Below the pieces are notes generated by a model. The model did no database searches. It was not told the DNA's origin and saw nothing but the letters and a program-made list of their open reading frames with translations. DNA of 64,000 nt from Chryseobacterium sp. VAUSW3 (GTDB lineage Bacteria > Bacteroidota > Bacteroidia > Flavobacteriales > Weeksellaceae): assembly GCF_002205795.1 (NCBI RefSeq), contig NZ_NIUY01000002.1:62001-126000 (forward strand), read 5' to 3'. Shown one piece after another: positions 23,851 to 32,935 of the stretch. How positions within the stretch are numbered: position 1 is the stretch's first letter; every line of letters begins with the position of its first letter. The position numbers and the translations under genes were made by a program.

Positions 23851-25119
23851 ATGAAACCAAGTGTCATCTCAATAGTGCTCGGCGGTGGACGCGGAACACG
23901 GTTGTTTCCTTTAACTTATTCGCGCTCTAAACCGGCGGTTCCAATAGCCGGAAAATACAGATTGGTGGATATTCCGATTTCCAACTGCCTGAATTCGGGA
24001 TTCAACAGGATTTTGGTTTTAACGCAGTTTAATTCGGCTTCTTTAAATTCTCACATCAAAAATTCTTACCATTTTGATATCTTCAGTAAGGGTTTTGTAG
24101 ATATTTTGGCTGCAGAACAGAATGTCGAAAACGACCAGTGGTATCAGGGTACGGCTGATGCGGTGCGACAGTCGATGAAGCATCTCGATAAGTATGAATA
24201 TGATTATATTCTGATACTTTCCGGCGATCAGCTTTATCAGATGGATTTTCGTGCGATGATCGATTTTCACTGCAGTAAGGAAGCGGATATTACCATTGCA
24301 ACGATTCCTGTAAACTGTCATGATGCGCCTGGATTTGGTATCTTAAAAGCGGATGACGACGGTAATATTACCTCGTTTATCGAAAAACCGCCCCATGAGG
24401 TGTTGGATGAATGGAAATCTGAAGTTTCTGAAAAAAGCAGATCCGAGGGTAAAGAGTTTCTTGCCTCAATGGGTATTTATGTGTTCAGTAAAAATATGCT
24501 GAAAAGAATGTTCGATAATGATCCGGGAGATGATTTCGGTGGCGAACTTATTCCGAACGGGATTGGAACCTTTAAAATGATCAGTTATCAATATGACGGA
24601 TACTGGACAGATATCGGTACAATACAGTCGTTTTTTGATGCCAATCTGGAGCTTACACAGGATTTCCCGAATTTTAATTTATTCAGCCATTCGCCGATTT
24701 ATACCCGCGCGAGAATGCTTCCACCATCCAAAATACTGGGTTCCTATGTAAGCAAAGCTATTTTTGGTGACGGTTGTGTGGTAATGGCAGATAAAATTGA
24801 AAACTCAATTGTGGGAAACAGAAGCCGTATCGATAAAGGAAGTACACTCATAAATACTTATATGATGGGTGCCGACTATTACCAGAATACCAAAGAAATC
24901 GTAATAAATGACCAGAACGGTACAGCAAATCTTGGTGTAGGGAAATACTGCTATATCGAACGTGCGATCTTGGACAAAAACTGCAGGATTGGTGATAATG
25001 TAAGAATTATTGGCGGTAAACATCTCCAGGATGGTGATTACGATACCCATTCGATAAAAGACGGTATTGTAGTCGTGAAGAAGAATGCGGTTATACACCC
25101 CGGAACAATTATTCCTTAA
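23851..25119 (+). CDS. glgC: Glucose-1-phosphate adenylyltransferase
   Basis: It makes ADP-glucose from ATP and glucose-1-phosphate for glycogen synthesis. The ATG at 23851 is chosen because the family start VLGGGRGTRLFPLT follows within about 10 residues; the open frame from 23773 would add 26 residues of no conserved type. PAVPIAGKYRLVDIPISNC, YQGTADAVRQ, SGDQLYQMD and the left-handed helix domain (SIVGNRSRIDKGSTL) fit GlgC. It has 422 residues. No glgA or glgB is adjacent. A terminator follows the stop. Confidence 0.95.
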   Translation: MKPSVISIVLGGGRGTRLFPLTYSRSKPAVPIAGKYRLVDIPISNCLNSGFNRILVLTQFNSASLNSHIKNSYHFDIFSKGFVDILAAEQNVENDQWYQGTADAVRQSMKHLDKYEYDYILILSGDQLYQMDFRAMIDFHCSKEADITIATIPVNCHDAPGFGILKADDDGNITSFIEKPPHEVLDEWKSEVSEKSRSEGKEFLASMGIYVFSKNMLKRMFDNDPGDDFGGELIPNGIGTFKMISYQYDGYWTDIGTIQSFFDANLELTQDFPNFNLFSHSPIYTRARMLPPSKILGSYVSKAIFGDGCVVMADKIENSIVGNRSRIDKGSTLINTYMMGADYYQNTKEIVINDQNGTANLGVGKYCYIERAILDKNCRIGDNVRIIGGKHLQDGDYDTHSIKDGIVVVKKNAVIHPGTIIP

Positions 25120-25136
25120 AACAGAAACACCTATAC

Positions 25137-25168
25137 AACGCGGTAATATTTATACTGCCGCGTTTTTT
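25137..25168 (+). terminator. Intrinsic terminator after glgC
   Basis: AACGCGG (25137-25143) pairs with CCGCGTT (25158-25164), followed by T's; it ends only 16 bases before the next gene's -7 element. Confidence 0.75.
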
Positions 25169-25184
25169 GTGTGAGAGATTTTTG

Positions 25185-25192
25185 TATTTTTG
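25185..25192 (+). promoter_or_regulatory. -7 element directly before an ATG (leaderless type)
   Basis: TATTTTTG ends only three bases before the ATG at 25196. Transcription starting the usual few bases after the element would give a leaderless or nearly leaderless mRNA. Confidence 0.5.
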
Positions 25193-25195
25193 CCC

Positions 25196-26233
25196 ATGCG
25201 TTGGTTAAAATTCGGAACTTTAATTATCATCTTTTTATTGGCAGTGTACGCCGTCTCTATGACTTTCGTGGCAGAAAGCAAGAGTTTCACCGTTGAAAAA
25301 GAAATCAATTATCCTGTCGATAAGGTTTTTCCACAGTTTAATAATCTCCAGAATTTCAGCCGCTGGAGTGGCTTCTTTGCCAGGAACAAAAATCTTACTT
25401 TCGATTTTTTTACCCCTTATGAAGGTCAGGGAAGTTCTATGAGTTACCACGATAAAAAAAACGAAGATGTTTTTGGTGACTTGTTTATCCGTTACGAAAA
25501 TCCAAACAAAACACTTCGTTATCAGTTATTCGAAGGCCGAAACCGCAATCCTTATCTTATCGATTTAAAATTTATTCCGGCAAATGGAAAGACCAGAGTC
25601 ATTTGGTATGTTCATACTCCGAAGCAGCCTTTCCTCAAACGTTCACTTAATTTAATTTCAGAAGACGATATCAACCAGAATATTGAAAGCGGAATGATTA
25701 CGCTCTTTAACATCTTAGGCAACAAAGTCAATAAAGAACAGGCGCGCGAAAATTTGAAATTCGACAGTTTGATGGTGGAAGAAAAAGAAGGCCAGCTTCT
25801 CTTAGGCGTTAATGTAAATTCCAAAAATACCAAAGACGCGCTTTTCAAGAATATCGTGATGAACCATAACAAAACCCTCAACTTTATAACAATGGATTTG
25901 GGGAAGAGAGAAGACGAGTACGGCGAGCCGGTTTTAATCACTAAAGCCAACAATTTTAAAGATAAAGAAGTTTCTTATTACTACGGAATACCGCTTTCCA
26001 AAAGAATTGGTGTATCCGATAACAACTTCACCTTCAGAACGGTGAATGCGTCCAGAAACTATGTCATTTATTACCGGGGCAGTTATTCAGGCCGAATTAG
26101 TGCAATACAGCAACTCCTTCAGCAGGCCAATAAAGATACGATGCGTACCGGCGATCTGCAGCAAACCTTCCTCGAAGAACCGGCTGTGGAAAGTAATACA
26201 GTGATTAAATTATCTTTGCCGGTTTACAGATGA
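25196..26233 (+). CDS. Membrane-anchored SRPBCC-domain protein
   Basis: The ATG at 25196 (MRWLKFGTLI) is used; the TTG two codons upstream lies on the promoter element. The 345-residue product has one N-terminal membrane helix (about 5-23), then a polyketide-cyclase/START-like (SRPBCC) domain around 28-160 beginning FTVEKEINYPVDKVFPQFNN and NFSRWSGFF. The C-terminal half (about 190-345) resembles a GyrI-like effector-binding fold (YYYGIPLSKRIGVSD, VIYYRGSYS). The role is unknown; such anchored SRPBCC proteins are common and uncharacterised in Flavobacteriia. Confidence 0.7.
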   Translation: MRWLKFGTLIIIFLLAVYAVSMTFVAESKSFTVEKEINYPVDKVFPQFNNLQNFSRWSGFFARNKNLTFDFFTPYEGQGSSMSYHDKKNEDVFGDLFIRYENPNKTLRYQLFEGRNRNPYLIDLKFIPANGKTRVIWYVHTPKQPFLKRSLNLISEDDINQNIESGMITLFNILGNKVNKEQARENLKFDSLMVEEKEGQLLLGVNVNSKNTKDALFKNIVMNHNKTLNFITMDLGKREDEYGEPVLITKANNFKDKEVSYYYGIPLSKRIGVSDNNFTFRTVNASRNYVIYYRGSYSGRISAIQQLLQQANKDTMRTGDLQQTFLEEPAVESNTVIKLSLPVYR

Positions 26234-26287
26234 TTTGTTTAATTGTTTTTTAAAATTTTTCAGCTTTATTAGTTCACTTATTTTGCT

Positions 26288-26295
26288 TAAATTTG
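26288..26295 (+). promoter_or_regulatory. -7 element of sucA operon
   Basis: TAAATTTG matches TAnnTTTG; the sucA ATG is 36 bases downstream. Confidence 0.5.
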
Positions 26296-26331
26296 TAGTA
26301 AAATAAATCAACAACAGTTAATCTGTAAATA

Positions 26332-29145
26332 ATGGACAAATTTTCATTCCTGAACGCTGCTCATTCGCAGTTAATCGAAGACTTATACCAACAATATTTA
26401 AGATATCCCGATAGTCTGGAGCCTTCCTGGAAAGCATTTTTCCAGGGATTTGATTTTGCGCTCGAAAATTACGGTGACGAATATTCTGAAAATACTTCAG
26501 TTTCAGCAAATTCATCTGAAAAAGTAGTGCAGTTTGCCAACCAGTCTGCATCAAGTGGTCAAATTCCGGATGATATTCAGAGAGAATTCAAAGTTTTAAA
26601 TTTAATTGAGGCTTACAGACACAGAGGGCATTTGTTTACCAATACCAACCCTGTTCGCCAGAGAAGACATTATGAGCCTACACTGGCAATCGAAAATTTC
26701 GGACTTACGCAGGCCGACCTTACCCGTAAATTCAATTCCGCTACAGAAATCGGAATGCCGGGCGCAGCAACACTTCAGGATATTGTAAAACGTTTAGAAA
26801 ATATCTATTGCGAATCTATCGGGGTAGAGTATATGCACATTAATAATACGGATGAAAAACTGTATATCAGAAAATGGCTTCAGGTAAACGAAAACCGTGC
26901 TCAGCTTAATGCTTCTGAGAAAACTGAAATTTTAGGCAAGCTGAACCAGGCGGTTGCTTTTGAAAATTATCTGCACACCAAATTCGTTGGGCAGAAGAGA
27001 TTTTCACTCGAAGGAGGTGAATCGCTAATTCCTGCGCTTGATCAGCTCATCACGCGTTCTTCGCAACACGGAGTTGATGAAGTGGTGTTAGGAATGGCTC
27101 ACCGCGGAAGATTAAATGTACTCACCAATATTTTCGGGAAATCTTACAAACAGATTTTCTCAGAATTTGAAGGAAAAGAATTTGAGGAGGATGTATTTTC
27201 AGGTGACGTAAAATATCACTTGGGTTCATCCAAAAAAATAAAAACAGCCAACGGAGAAGAAGTTTCAATCAACCTTACCCCGAATCCCTCGCATCTGGAA
27301 ACCGTTGCAGCTTTGGTTGAAGGTATATGCCGTGCGAAAGTAGATGATACCTACCACGACTACAAAAAAGTTTTACCGATTGTAATTCACGGTGACGGTG
27401 CAATTGCCGGCCAGGGAATTGTGTACGAAGTTGCGCAGATGATGACCCTCGAAGGTTACAAAACCGGCGGTACAGTTCATATTGTTGTAAACAATCAGGT
27501 TTCATTTACCACCAATTACCTGGATGCACGTTCTTCTATTTACTGTACAGATATTGCTAAAGTTACCGAATCTCCGGTGATGCACGTAAATGCTGATGAT
27601 GTGGAAGCTGTAGTACATGCCATCAGATTTGCAGCAGATTTCCGTGCTCAGTTTGGTAAAGACGTCTACATCGATTTATTAGGCTACAGAAAATACGGTC
27701 ACAACGAAGGTGATGAGCCTCGTTTTACCCAGCCGAATCTTTATAAAGCGATTTCAAAACATCCAAATCCACGCGAGATTTACAAAGAAGTGCTTATTAA
27801 GGAAGGAATTGTTTCTGATGAGGTGCTGAAAAAAATGGAAAGCGAATTCAAAAATCTATTGGATGCAGATTATGACGCATCGAAGGAAATTGAAAAAAAT
27901 GCCATGGCTATCTTTATGGAAGATGCCTGGAAAGATTTCCCGCTTTGTCCGCGCGGCGCTATGCAAAACAGCGTAGATACCGGATTCGACTTAAAGATGC
28001 TGAAAGAGCTGGCAGTGAAAATGACTACTTTACCAGCTGATAAAAAATTCATTTCGAAAATTACCAGACTTTTCGAAAACCGTTTGAAAATGATCGAGAG
28101 CAATTCACTCGATTGGGCAATTGGAGAGTGGCTAGCTTATGCAACCTTACTTACTGAAGGTAAAAATGTACGTATTTCCGGGGAAGACGTGGAAAGAGGA
28201 ACTTTCTCTCACCGTCACGCAATGGTGAAAACAGAAGATACAGAAGAAGAATACATCCCGTTAAGACATATTTCCGAGAGCCGTTTCGATATTTATAATT
28301 CGCATCTTTCAGAATATGGAGTTCTTGGTTTCGATTATGGTTATGCCATGGCTTCACCAAATACACTTACAATCTGGGAAGCACAGTTTGGGGATTTCGT
28401 CAACGGAGCTCAGATTATCATCGACCAGTATTTAGCAGCCGCTGAAGAAAAATGGAAAATCCAGAATGGTTTGGTGATGCTCTTGCCTCACGGTTTTGAA
28501 GGTCAGGGTGCAGAACACTCTTCAGCAAGATTGGAAAGATTTTTAACGCTTTGTGCGAACGAAAATATGGTGGTTGCGAACGTAACTACGCCTGCAAACT
28601 ACTTCCACTTGTTGAGAAGACAGTTGAAGTGGAACTTTAGAAAACCTTTGGTAGTGATGTCGCCTAAATCTTTGTTGAGACATCCAAAAGTGGTTTCTCC
28701 GCTTGAAGATTTTGCAAACGGAACATTCCAGCCAATTATTGATGATGCGACTGCAGATGCTGCTAAAGTTGAAAGACTAATTCTTTGTTCTGGGAAAATT
28801 TACTACGAATTATTAGCGAAAAAAGAAGAACTGAATATGGAAAATGTTGCTTTGGTAAGATTCGAGCAAATTTATCCTATTCAACAAGATAAAATCCAAG
28901 AAATTTTTGCAAAATACAGCAATAGAAAAGAATTGTATTGGGTACAGGAAGAACCTGAAAATATGGGTTCCTGGAGTTATATTTTGAGAAATTTCAGAGA
29001 TACAGGAATTCAGGTAATCGCACCGGTTCCAAGTGGTTCTCCGGCTCCGGGTAGTCACAAAATGTTCGAAAGAAACCAAAATAATGTAATCAACAGAGTT
29101 TTCGACCGTGATGATGCTCCTGCAAAAAGACCGGTAACTGCGTAA
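26332..29145 (+). CDS. sucA: 2-oxoglutarate dehydrogenase E1 component
   Basis: The thiamine-diphosphate E1 subunit decarboxylates 2-oxoglutarate and passes the succinyl group to the E2 lipoyl arm. At 937 residues it has the expected size. The N-terminal FLNAAHSQLIEDLYQQYLRYPD is the E2-binding helix, EAYRHRGHL follows, and the ThDP motif is VIHGDGAIAGQG with NNQVSFTT near residues 355-395. The transketolase C half contains HGFEGQGAEHSSARLERFL. It is first in an operon with sucB (29746), with a small exported-protein gene between. Signal: TAAATTTG 36 bases upstream. Confidence 0.97.
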   Translation: MDKFSFLNAAHSQLIEDLYQQYLRYPDSLEPSWKAFFQGFDFALENYGDEYSENTSVSANSSEKVVQFANQSASSGQIPDDIQREFKVLNLIEAYRHRGHLFTNTNPVRQRRHYEPTLAIENFGLTQADLTRKFNSATEIGMPGAATLQDIVKRLENIYCESIGVEYMHINNTDEKLYIRKWLQVNENRAQLNASEKTEILGKLNQAVAFENYLHTKFVGQKRFSLEGGESLIPALDQLITRSSQHGVDEVVLGMAHRGRLNVLTNIFGKSYKQIFSEFEGKEFEEDVFSGDVKYHLGSSKKIKTANGEEVSINLTPNPSHLETVAALVEGICRAKVDDTYHDYKKVLPIVIHGDGAIAGQGIVYEVAQMMTLEGYKTGGTVHIVVNNQVSFTTNYLDARSSIYCTDIAKVTESPVMHVNADDVEAVVHAIRFAADFRAQFGKDVYIDLLGYRKYGHNEGDEPRFTQPNLYKAISKHPNPREIYKEVLIKEGIVSDEVLKKMESEFKNLLDADYDASKEIEKNAMAIFMEDAWKDFPLCPRGAMQNSVDTGFDLKMLKELAVKMTTLPADKKFISKITRLFENRLKMIESNSLDWAIGEWLAYATLLTEGKNVRISGEDVERGTFSHRHAMVKTEDTEEEYIPLRHISESRFDIYNSHLSEYGVLGFDYGYAMASPNTLTIWEAQFGDFVNGAQIIIDQYLAAAEEKWKIQNGLVMLLPHGFEGQGAEHSSARLERFLTLCANENMVVANVTTPANYFHLLRRQLKWNFRKPLVVMSPKSLLRHPKVVSPLEDFANGTFQPIIDDATADAAKVERLILCSGKIYYELLAKKEELNMENVALVRFEQIYPIQQDKIQEIFAKYSNRKELYWVQEEPENMGSWSYILRNFRDTGIQVIAPVPSGSPAPGSHKMFERNQNNVINRVFDRDDAPAKRPVTA

Positions 29146-29149
29146 TTTT

Positions 29150-29722
29150 ATGACCAAAAATATTTTTCTTTCACTGTTTATTCTTTTTTCTGCCCTATTT
29201 TTCGGACAGAATTTTAAAACTGATGTGGAAAACCAATTTCGGGATTATAATTCATTGATTTCTAATAAGGATTTTAAGAAAGCAATGGATCTGTATGCAA
29301 ATGAAGATTTCTTTAAAATAGTTCCAAAGGAGCAATTAATCGAAATGATGGAGATGGTGATGAATGCTCCTGAAATGGAATTTAAAATGCATCCTCCTGA
29401 AAATATAATCATCGATGAGAAGAATGTTGTAAATGAAAACGGAAAAAAATATTTAAAACTAATTTATAATCAAAGACTTGATATGAAATTCAAGGATTCT
29501 AAGGTAAAACCTGAGGATTTGTTGTCAGCATTGCAAGGTCAGTTTGGTTATAATCAGGTGCGCTATAATGAAAAAACTGATTTTTTTGAGATAAACACTA
29601 TAAAAAGTACAGTAGCTAATTCATCAGATTTTAAAAATTGGAAATTTACGGTTATCGAAAAAAAACAAATTCCAATTTTAAAGCAATTTATCCCTGAAAA
29701 ATTTTTGAAAGAACTTAATTAA
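29150..29722 (+). CDS. Hypothetical exported protein between sucA and sucB
   Basis: This 190-residue protein starts four bases after the sucA stop. Residues 1-20 are a signal peptide ending FFGQ. The mature chain ([39 protein letters not shown]) looks like an NTF2/SnoaL-type helical start followed by beta strands ([29 protein letters not shown]), though I cannot name the family. It is probably co-transcribed with the two dehydrogenase genes, yet an exported product has no obvious part in that cytosolic complex. Confidence 0.65.
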   Translation: MTKNIFLSLFILFSALFFGQNFKTDVENQFRDYNSLISNKDFKKAMDLYANEDFFKIVPKEQLIEMMEMVMNAPEMEFKMHPPENIIIDEKNVVNENGKKYLKLIYNQRLDMKFKDSKVKPEDLLSALQGQFGYNQVRYNEKTDFFEINTIKSTVANSSDFKNWKFTVIEKKQIPILKQFIPEKFLKELN

Positions 29723-29745
29723 CAAATATTAAAAAAATATATCCG

Positions 29746-31011
29746 ATGTCAATATTAGAAATGAAAGTCCCTTCACCGGGAGAATCCATCACAGAAGTTG
29801 AAATCGCATCATGGTTGGTAAAAGACGGCGATTATGTAGAAAAAGACCAACCCATTGCTGAAGTTGATTCCGACAAAGCAACTCTTGATTTACCTGCTGA
29901 AGAAAGCGGAATTATCACTTTAAAAGCCGAAGAAGGTGAAGTGGTACAAGTTGGTCAAGTAGTTTGTTTAATCGACATGGATGCCAAAAAACCTGAAGGT
30001 TCAGCTCCTGCTTCGGAAGCTCCAAAAGCAGAAAACGCAGAAGCTCCGAAAGCAGAACAAAAAGTGGTTGAAAAACCTGCAATCGTTCAGGAAGCGAAAA
30101 AAGAAGAGGCAAAACCAACTTCTTACGCAACCGGAACTCCTTCACCTGCTGCAAAGAAAATCCTTGATGAGAAAGGAGTAGATGCATCGCAAGTTTCCGG
30201 TTCAGGAAAAGATGGCAGAATTACAAAACAGGACGCTGAAACTGCGTCGGTACCTGCAATGGGTGCTGCATCATTAACTGGCGGATCAAGATCTTCAAGC
30301 ACCACAAAACTTTCAGTTCTCAGAAGAAAATTGGCAGCAAGATTGGTTTCTGTGAAAAATGAAACCGCAATGTTGACGACCTTCAACGAAGTTGATATGT
30401 CTGAAATCTTCAGAATAAGAAAACAATACAAGGAAGAATTTGCTCAAAAACACGGTGTAGGTTTAGGATTTATGTCTTTCTTCACCAAAGCGGTTACCAG
30501 AGCACTTCAAATGTATCCTGATGTAAATGCTTCAATTGATGGAGATTACAAAGTTAATTACGATTTCTGCGATATTTCAATTGCGGTTTCTGGACCAAAA
30601 GGCTTGATGGTTCCGGTTTTAAGAAATGCTGAAAACATGACCTTCCGTGGAGTAGAAGCCAACATCAAATCTTTGGCAGAAAAAGTAAGAGACGGTAAAA
30701 TTACTGTTGATGAAATGACTGGCGGTACATTTACGGTAACAAACGGCGGAACTTTCGGATCTATGATGTCAACGCCGATTATCAACCCGCCTCAGTCTGC
30801 AATTCTGGGAATGCACAATATCCTGCAAAGACCGATGGCGATTGACGGGCAGGTAGTAATTCGTCCGATGATGTATGTTGCACTTTCGTACGACCATAGA
30901 ATTATCGATGGTAAAGAATCTGTTGGTTTCCTGGTTGCAGTAAAAGAAGCAATCGACAATCCTGTTGAATTCTTAATGGGAGGCGACGAAAGAAAAGCGC
31001 TTGAATTATAA
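29746..31011 (+). CDS. sucB: 2-oxoglutarate dehydrogenase E2, dihydrolipoyl succinyltransferase
   Basis: The lipoyl domain covers residues 1-77 with lipoyl-Lys44 in [13 protein letters not shown]. An Ala/Pro/Glu/Lys-rich linker runs to about 125, and the E1/E3-binding domain is about 127-162 ([20 protein letters not shown]). The catalytic domain follows from about 190, with His384 and Asp388 in [11 protein letters not shown]. The 421-residue length and [19 protein letters not shown] at the start fit OdhB/SucB rather than the pyruvate or branched-chain E2. E3 (lpd) is not in this window. A terminator lies 30 bases downstream. Confidence 0.96.
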   Translation: MSILEMKVPSPGESITEVEIASWLVKDGDYVEKDQPIAEVDSDKATLDLPAEESGIITLKAEEGEVVQVGQVVCLIDMDAKKPEGSAPASEAPKAENAEAPKAEQKVVEKPAIVQEAKKEEAKPTSYATGTPSPAAKKILDEKGVDASQVSGSGKDGRITKQDAETASVPAMGAASLTGGSRSSSTTKLSVLRRKLAARLVSVKNETAMLTTFNEVDMSEIFRIRKQYKEEFAQKHGVGLGFMSFFTKAVTRALQMYPDVNASIDGDYKVNYDFCDISIAVSGPKGLMVPVLRNAENMTFRGVEANIKSLAEKVRDGKITVDEMTGGTFTVTNGGTFGSMMSTPIINPPQSAILGMHNILQRPMAIDGQVVIRPMMYVALSYDHRIIDGKESVGFLVAVKEAIDNPVEFLMGGDERKALEL

Positions 31012-31040
31012 ATTTATCCGAGCGATTTATAAAATAAATG

Positions 31041-31069
31041 AAATCCCGTACTGAAAAGGCGGGATTTTT
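31041..31069 (+). terminator. Intrinsic terminator after sucB
   Basis: AAATCCCG (31041-31048) pairs with CGGGATTT (31060-31067) around an 11-base loop, then T's. Confidence 0.85.
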
Positions 31070-31095
31070 GCATTTCCCCTAAAAAACCTACTGAA

Positions 31096-31482
31096 ATGTT
31101 TTCTACAACTACCTTTGATATTAAAGTCTCTGTAATTCCCGAATATGATATTAAAAACAGTTTTCCGTCTGAAAACCGTTTTGTATTCAAGTATCATGTA
31201 ACCATCGAAAACCTTGGCGACCATCCGGTGCAGCTTTTGAAAAGGAAATGGCTGATTTATGATGTAGGTTTCGGTTACACTGAAGTGGAAGGCGATGGTG
31301 TAATAGGTCTTACTCCCGAGATCAACCCTGGAGAAACATTCAAATATTTTTCTAATGTTGTGCTGCGCTCGGGAGTTGGCAGTATGAGCGGTGTTTATTT
31401 TTGCATCAATCTTCACAACAGCGAAAATTTAGCGATCGATATTCCCAAATTTAACCTGATGGCAGAGGTTTTAAGCAATTAA
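31096..31482 (+). CDS. apaG: ApaG family protein
   Basis: This 128-residue protein is a single fibronectin-III-like beta sandwich: TTFDIKVSVIPEYD, YHVTIENLGDHPVQLLKRKWLIYD, then GDGVIGLTPEINPGETFKYFS and SGVGSMSGVYFC. These are the ApaG/F-box-associated signature stretches. In enterobacteria apaG is linked to Co2+/Mg2+ resistance, but the biochemical role remains unclear. It stands between two terminators and so is likely monocistronic, though I could not fix its promoter. Confidence 0.92.
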   Translation: MFSTTTFDIKVSVIPEYDIKNSFPSENRFVFKYHVTIENLGDHPVQLLKRKWLIYDVGFGYTEVEGDGVIGLTPEINPGETFKYFSNVVLRSGVGSMSGVYFCINLHNSENLAIDIPKFNLMAEVLSN

Positions 31483-31504
31483 GAAATGATTCAAAATATA
31501 ATTT

Positions 31505-31539
31505 AAACGGTACAGTTTACTGCTGATGCCGTTTTTTTT
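31505..31539 (+). terminator. Intrinsic terminator after apaG
   Basis: AAACGG (31505-31510) pairs with CCGTTT (31529-31534); the loop has an inner CAGT/ACTG pairing, and a run of T's follows. It lies in the convergent gap before the exonuclease gene. Confidence 0.7.
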
Positions 31540-31557
31540 GTTTAAAAGTTTGAGAAG

Positions 31558-32115
31558 TTAGAGCAATTTCATGTTTTTCTTCATTACTTCCTGTACTTCG
31601 TCGTTCGAGGTAACCATCAGTTTATCGAAAGCCAGCAGCGAAATTTTAGCGCAAACTTCCGCATCGTCCCCGGCACGGTGATGGTTGAACGAGAGTTGGT
31701 GATGTTCTGCCAAACTTTTCAGTCCGTATTTCGGCAGGTTTTTCCAGGATTTCTTCGCGACCGAAATACTGCAGAGGTAATTAATTTTTGGCTTGAAAAA
31801 ACCGTAATAATCGAGACAACTCCGCAGTACACCCGCATCAAAGGCTGCATTGTGCGCAATCATAAGATTGCCGTACATCAGGTTTTCCGCTTCATGCCAA
31901 ATATCTTCAAAGGTAGGTGCATCCTGCACATCTTCAGGAACAATTCCATGCACATCAATATTACGGGGATGGAAGTAGGGGAAACTCGGCGGTTTTATAA
32001 GCCAGGTCTGGGTTTTTACAATCTCTCCGTTTTCCACAACGCAGATTCCCATTTCGCAGGCAGAGTTGCGTTCGTGGGTGGCTGTTTCGAAATCGATGGC
32101 GCAGAAATCTATCAT
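31558..32115 (-). CDS. DEDDh 3'-5' exonuclease (DnaQ/RNase T superfamily)
   Basis: This 185-residue nuclease shows all DEDDh elements: Asp8 and Glu10 in FCAIDFETAT, LMIAHNAAFDAGVLR near residues 84-98 (second Asp), and HHRAGDDAEVCAK near 145-157 (His and final Asp). The SLAEHHQLSFNHHRAG region resembles the epsilon subunit of DNA polymerase III, but without a linked polymerase a stand-alone DNA or RNA exonuclease is equally possible. It is the downstream end of the minus-strand run that begins with the alpha/beta hydrolase gene. Confidence 0.88.
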   Translation of the reverse strand: MIDFCAIDFETATHERNSACEMGICVVENGEIVKTQTWLIKPPSFPYFHPRNIDVHGIVPEDVQDAPTFEDIWHEAENLMYGNLMIAHNAAFDAGVLRSCLDYYGFFKPKINYLCSISVAKKSWKNLPKYGLKSLAEHHQLSFNHHRAGDDAEVCAKISLLAFDKLMVTSNDEVQEVMKKNMKLL

Positions 32116-32162
32116 GAATTGCTCTAGGTTTTTGAATTAATTCTAATTTGATGATTTGTAAG

Positions 32163-32930
32163 TTATTTTAAAATTTCTCTCATTTCATCAGTGTATTGCT
32201 GAAATTTCGCCAGATCATCATGAGTTCCGCCTTCAACTTCTATAAATTTTTTTGGAAGAGAAGGATGGTGATCCGCAAATATTTTGAAAAGTTTTTTTCC
32301 TGAATTTATCGGAACTATTTTGTCCTTGGTTCCATGAAAATGGTAAAGAGCGGTGTTGATATTGAGAATATTTTCGTTGGAAAGAAAATGATATGTCATT
32401 TTGGTTGAAACTTTATCAGTTACTTTAACAGGAAGCCAACGGTTGGCGATATCCTGCAGATTATAAAATGTAGCTTCAAGAATAACCACTTTTGGATTGT
32501 TATCGGCAGCCATTTTTACGGCAAATGCACCGCCAAGACTTCTTCCGTAAACTACAGTATTTTCTTCGCCATAATGCTGTTTTGCGAAATCATATACAAA
32601 CTGTGCGTCAGAATACAGAAATTTTTCGTTTCTTGAACCTGAGCTTTTTCCGTAGCCACGGTAATCCATTATCAGTATGTCATAACCAAATTTAGTAAAC
32701 TCCGAGGCAATTTTTCCCCAACGGTGAAGGTTATCGGCATTCCCATGAAAATACAGGATTATGCCTTTGGGATTTTTAATTTTAAAGTGCAGCACATTTA
32801 TTAAGCCTTCAAAAGGAGTTTCCCATAAATATTCTTCAAAATCAACTTCAAAGTTGAATTCATGTTTTGGGTGCAATGGAACGGGAAGAAACACTACCTT
32901 TTCCTGAAAGTATTGAAGGATTTTTGCCAT
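32163..32930 (-). CDS. Alpha/beta hydrolase (BAAT/YqkD-like)
   Basis: This 255-residue hydrolase has the oxyanion region IILYFHGNADNLHRWGK, the MDYRGYGKSSG loop, the nucleophile elbow VVYGRSLGGAF with Ser near residue 130, an Asp near TKDKIVP and a final His in EGGTHDD. It is a serine hydrolase of unknown substrate. A paralog with the same motif order lies two genes upstream at 34271. It is separated from the CNNM gene by five bases, suggesting co-transcription. Confidence 0.85.
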   Translation of the reverse strand: MAKILQYFQEKVVFLPVPLHPKHEFNFEVDFEEYLWETPFEGLINVLHFKIKNPKGIILYFHGNADNLHRWGKIASEFTKFGYDILIMDYRGYGKSSGSRNEKFLYSDAQFVYDFAKQHYGEENTVVYGRSLGGAFAVKMAADNNPKVVILEATFYNLQDIANRWLPVKVTDKVSTKMTYHFLSNENILNINTALYHFHGTKDKIVPINSGKKLFKIFADHHPSLPKKFIEVEGGTHDDLAKFQQYTDEMREILK

Positions 32931-32935
32931 GATTA

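Noticed and set aside
26332-31011. Possible pyruvate or branched-chain dehydrogenase complex
   Set aside because: E1 length (937) with GDGAIAGQG and the SucB-like E2 fit the 2-oxoglutarate complex; pyruvate-type E1 differs in start and size.
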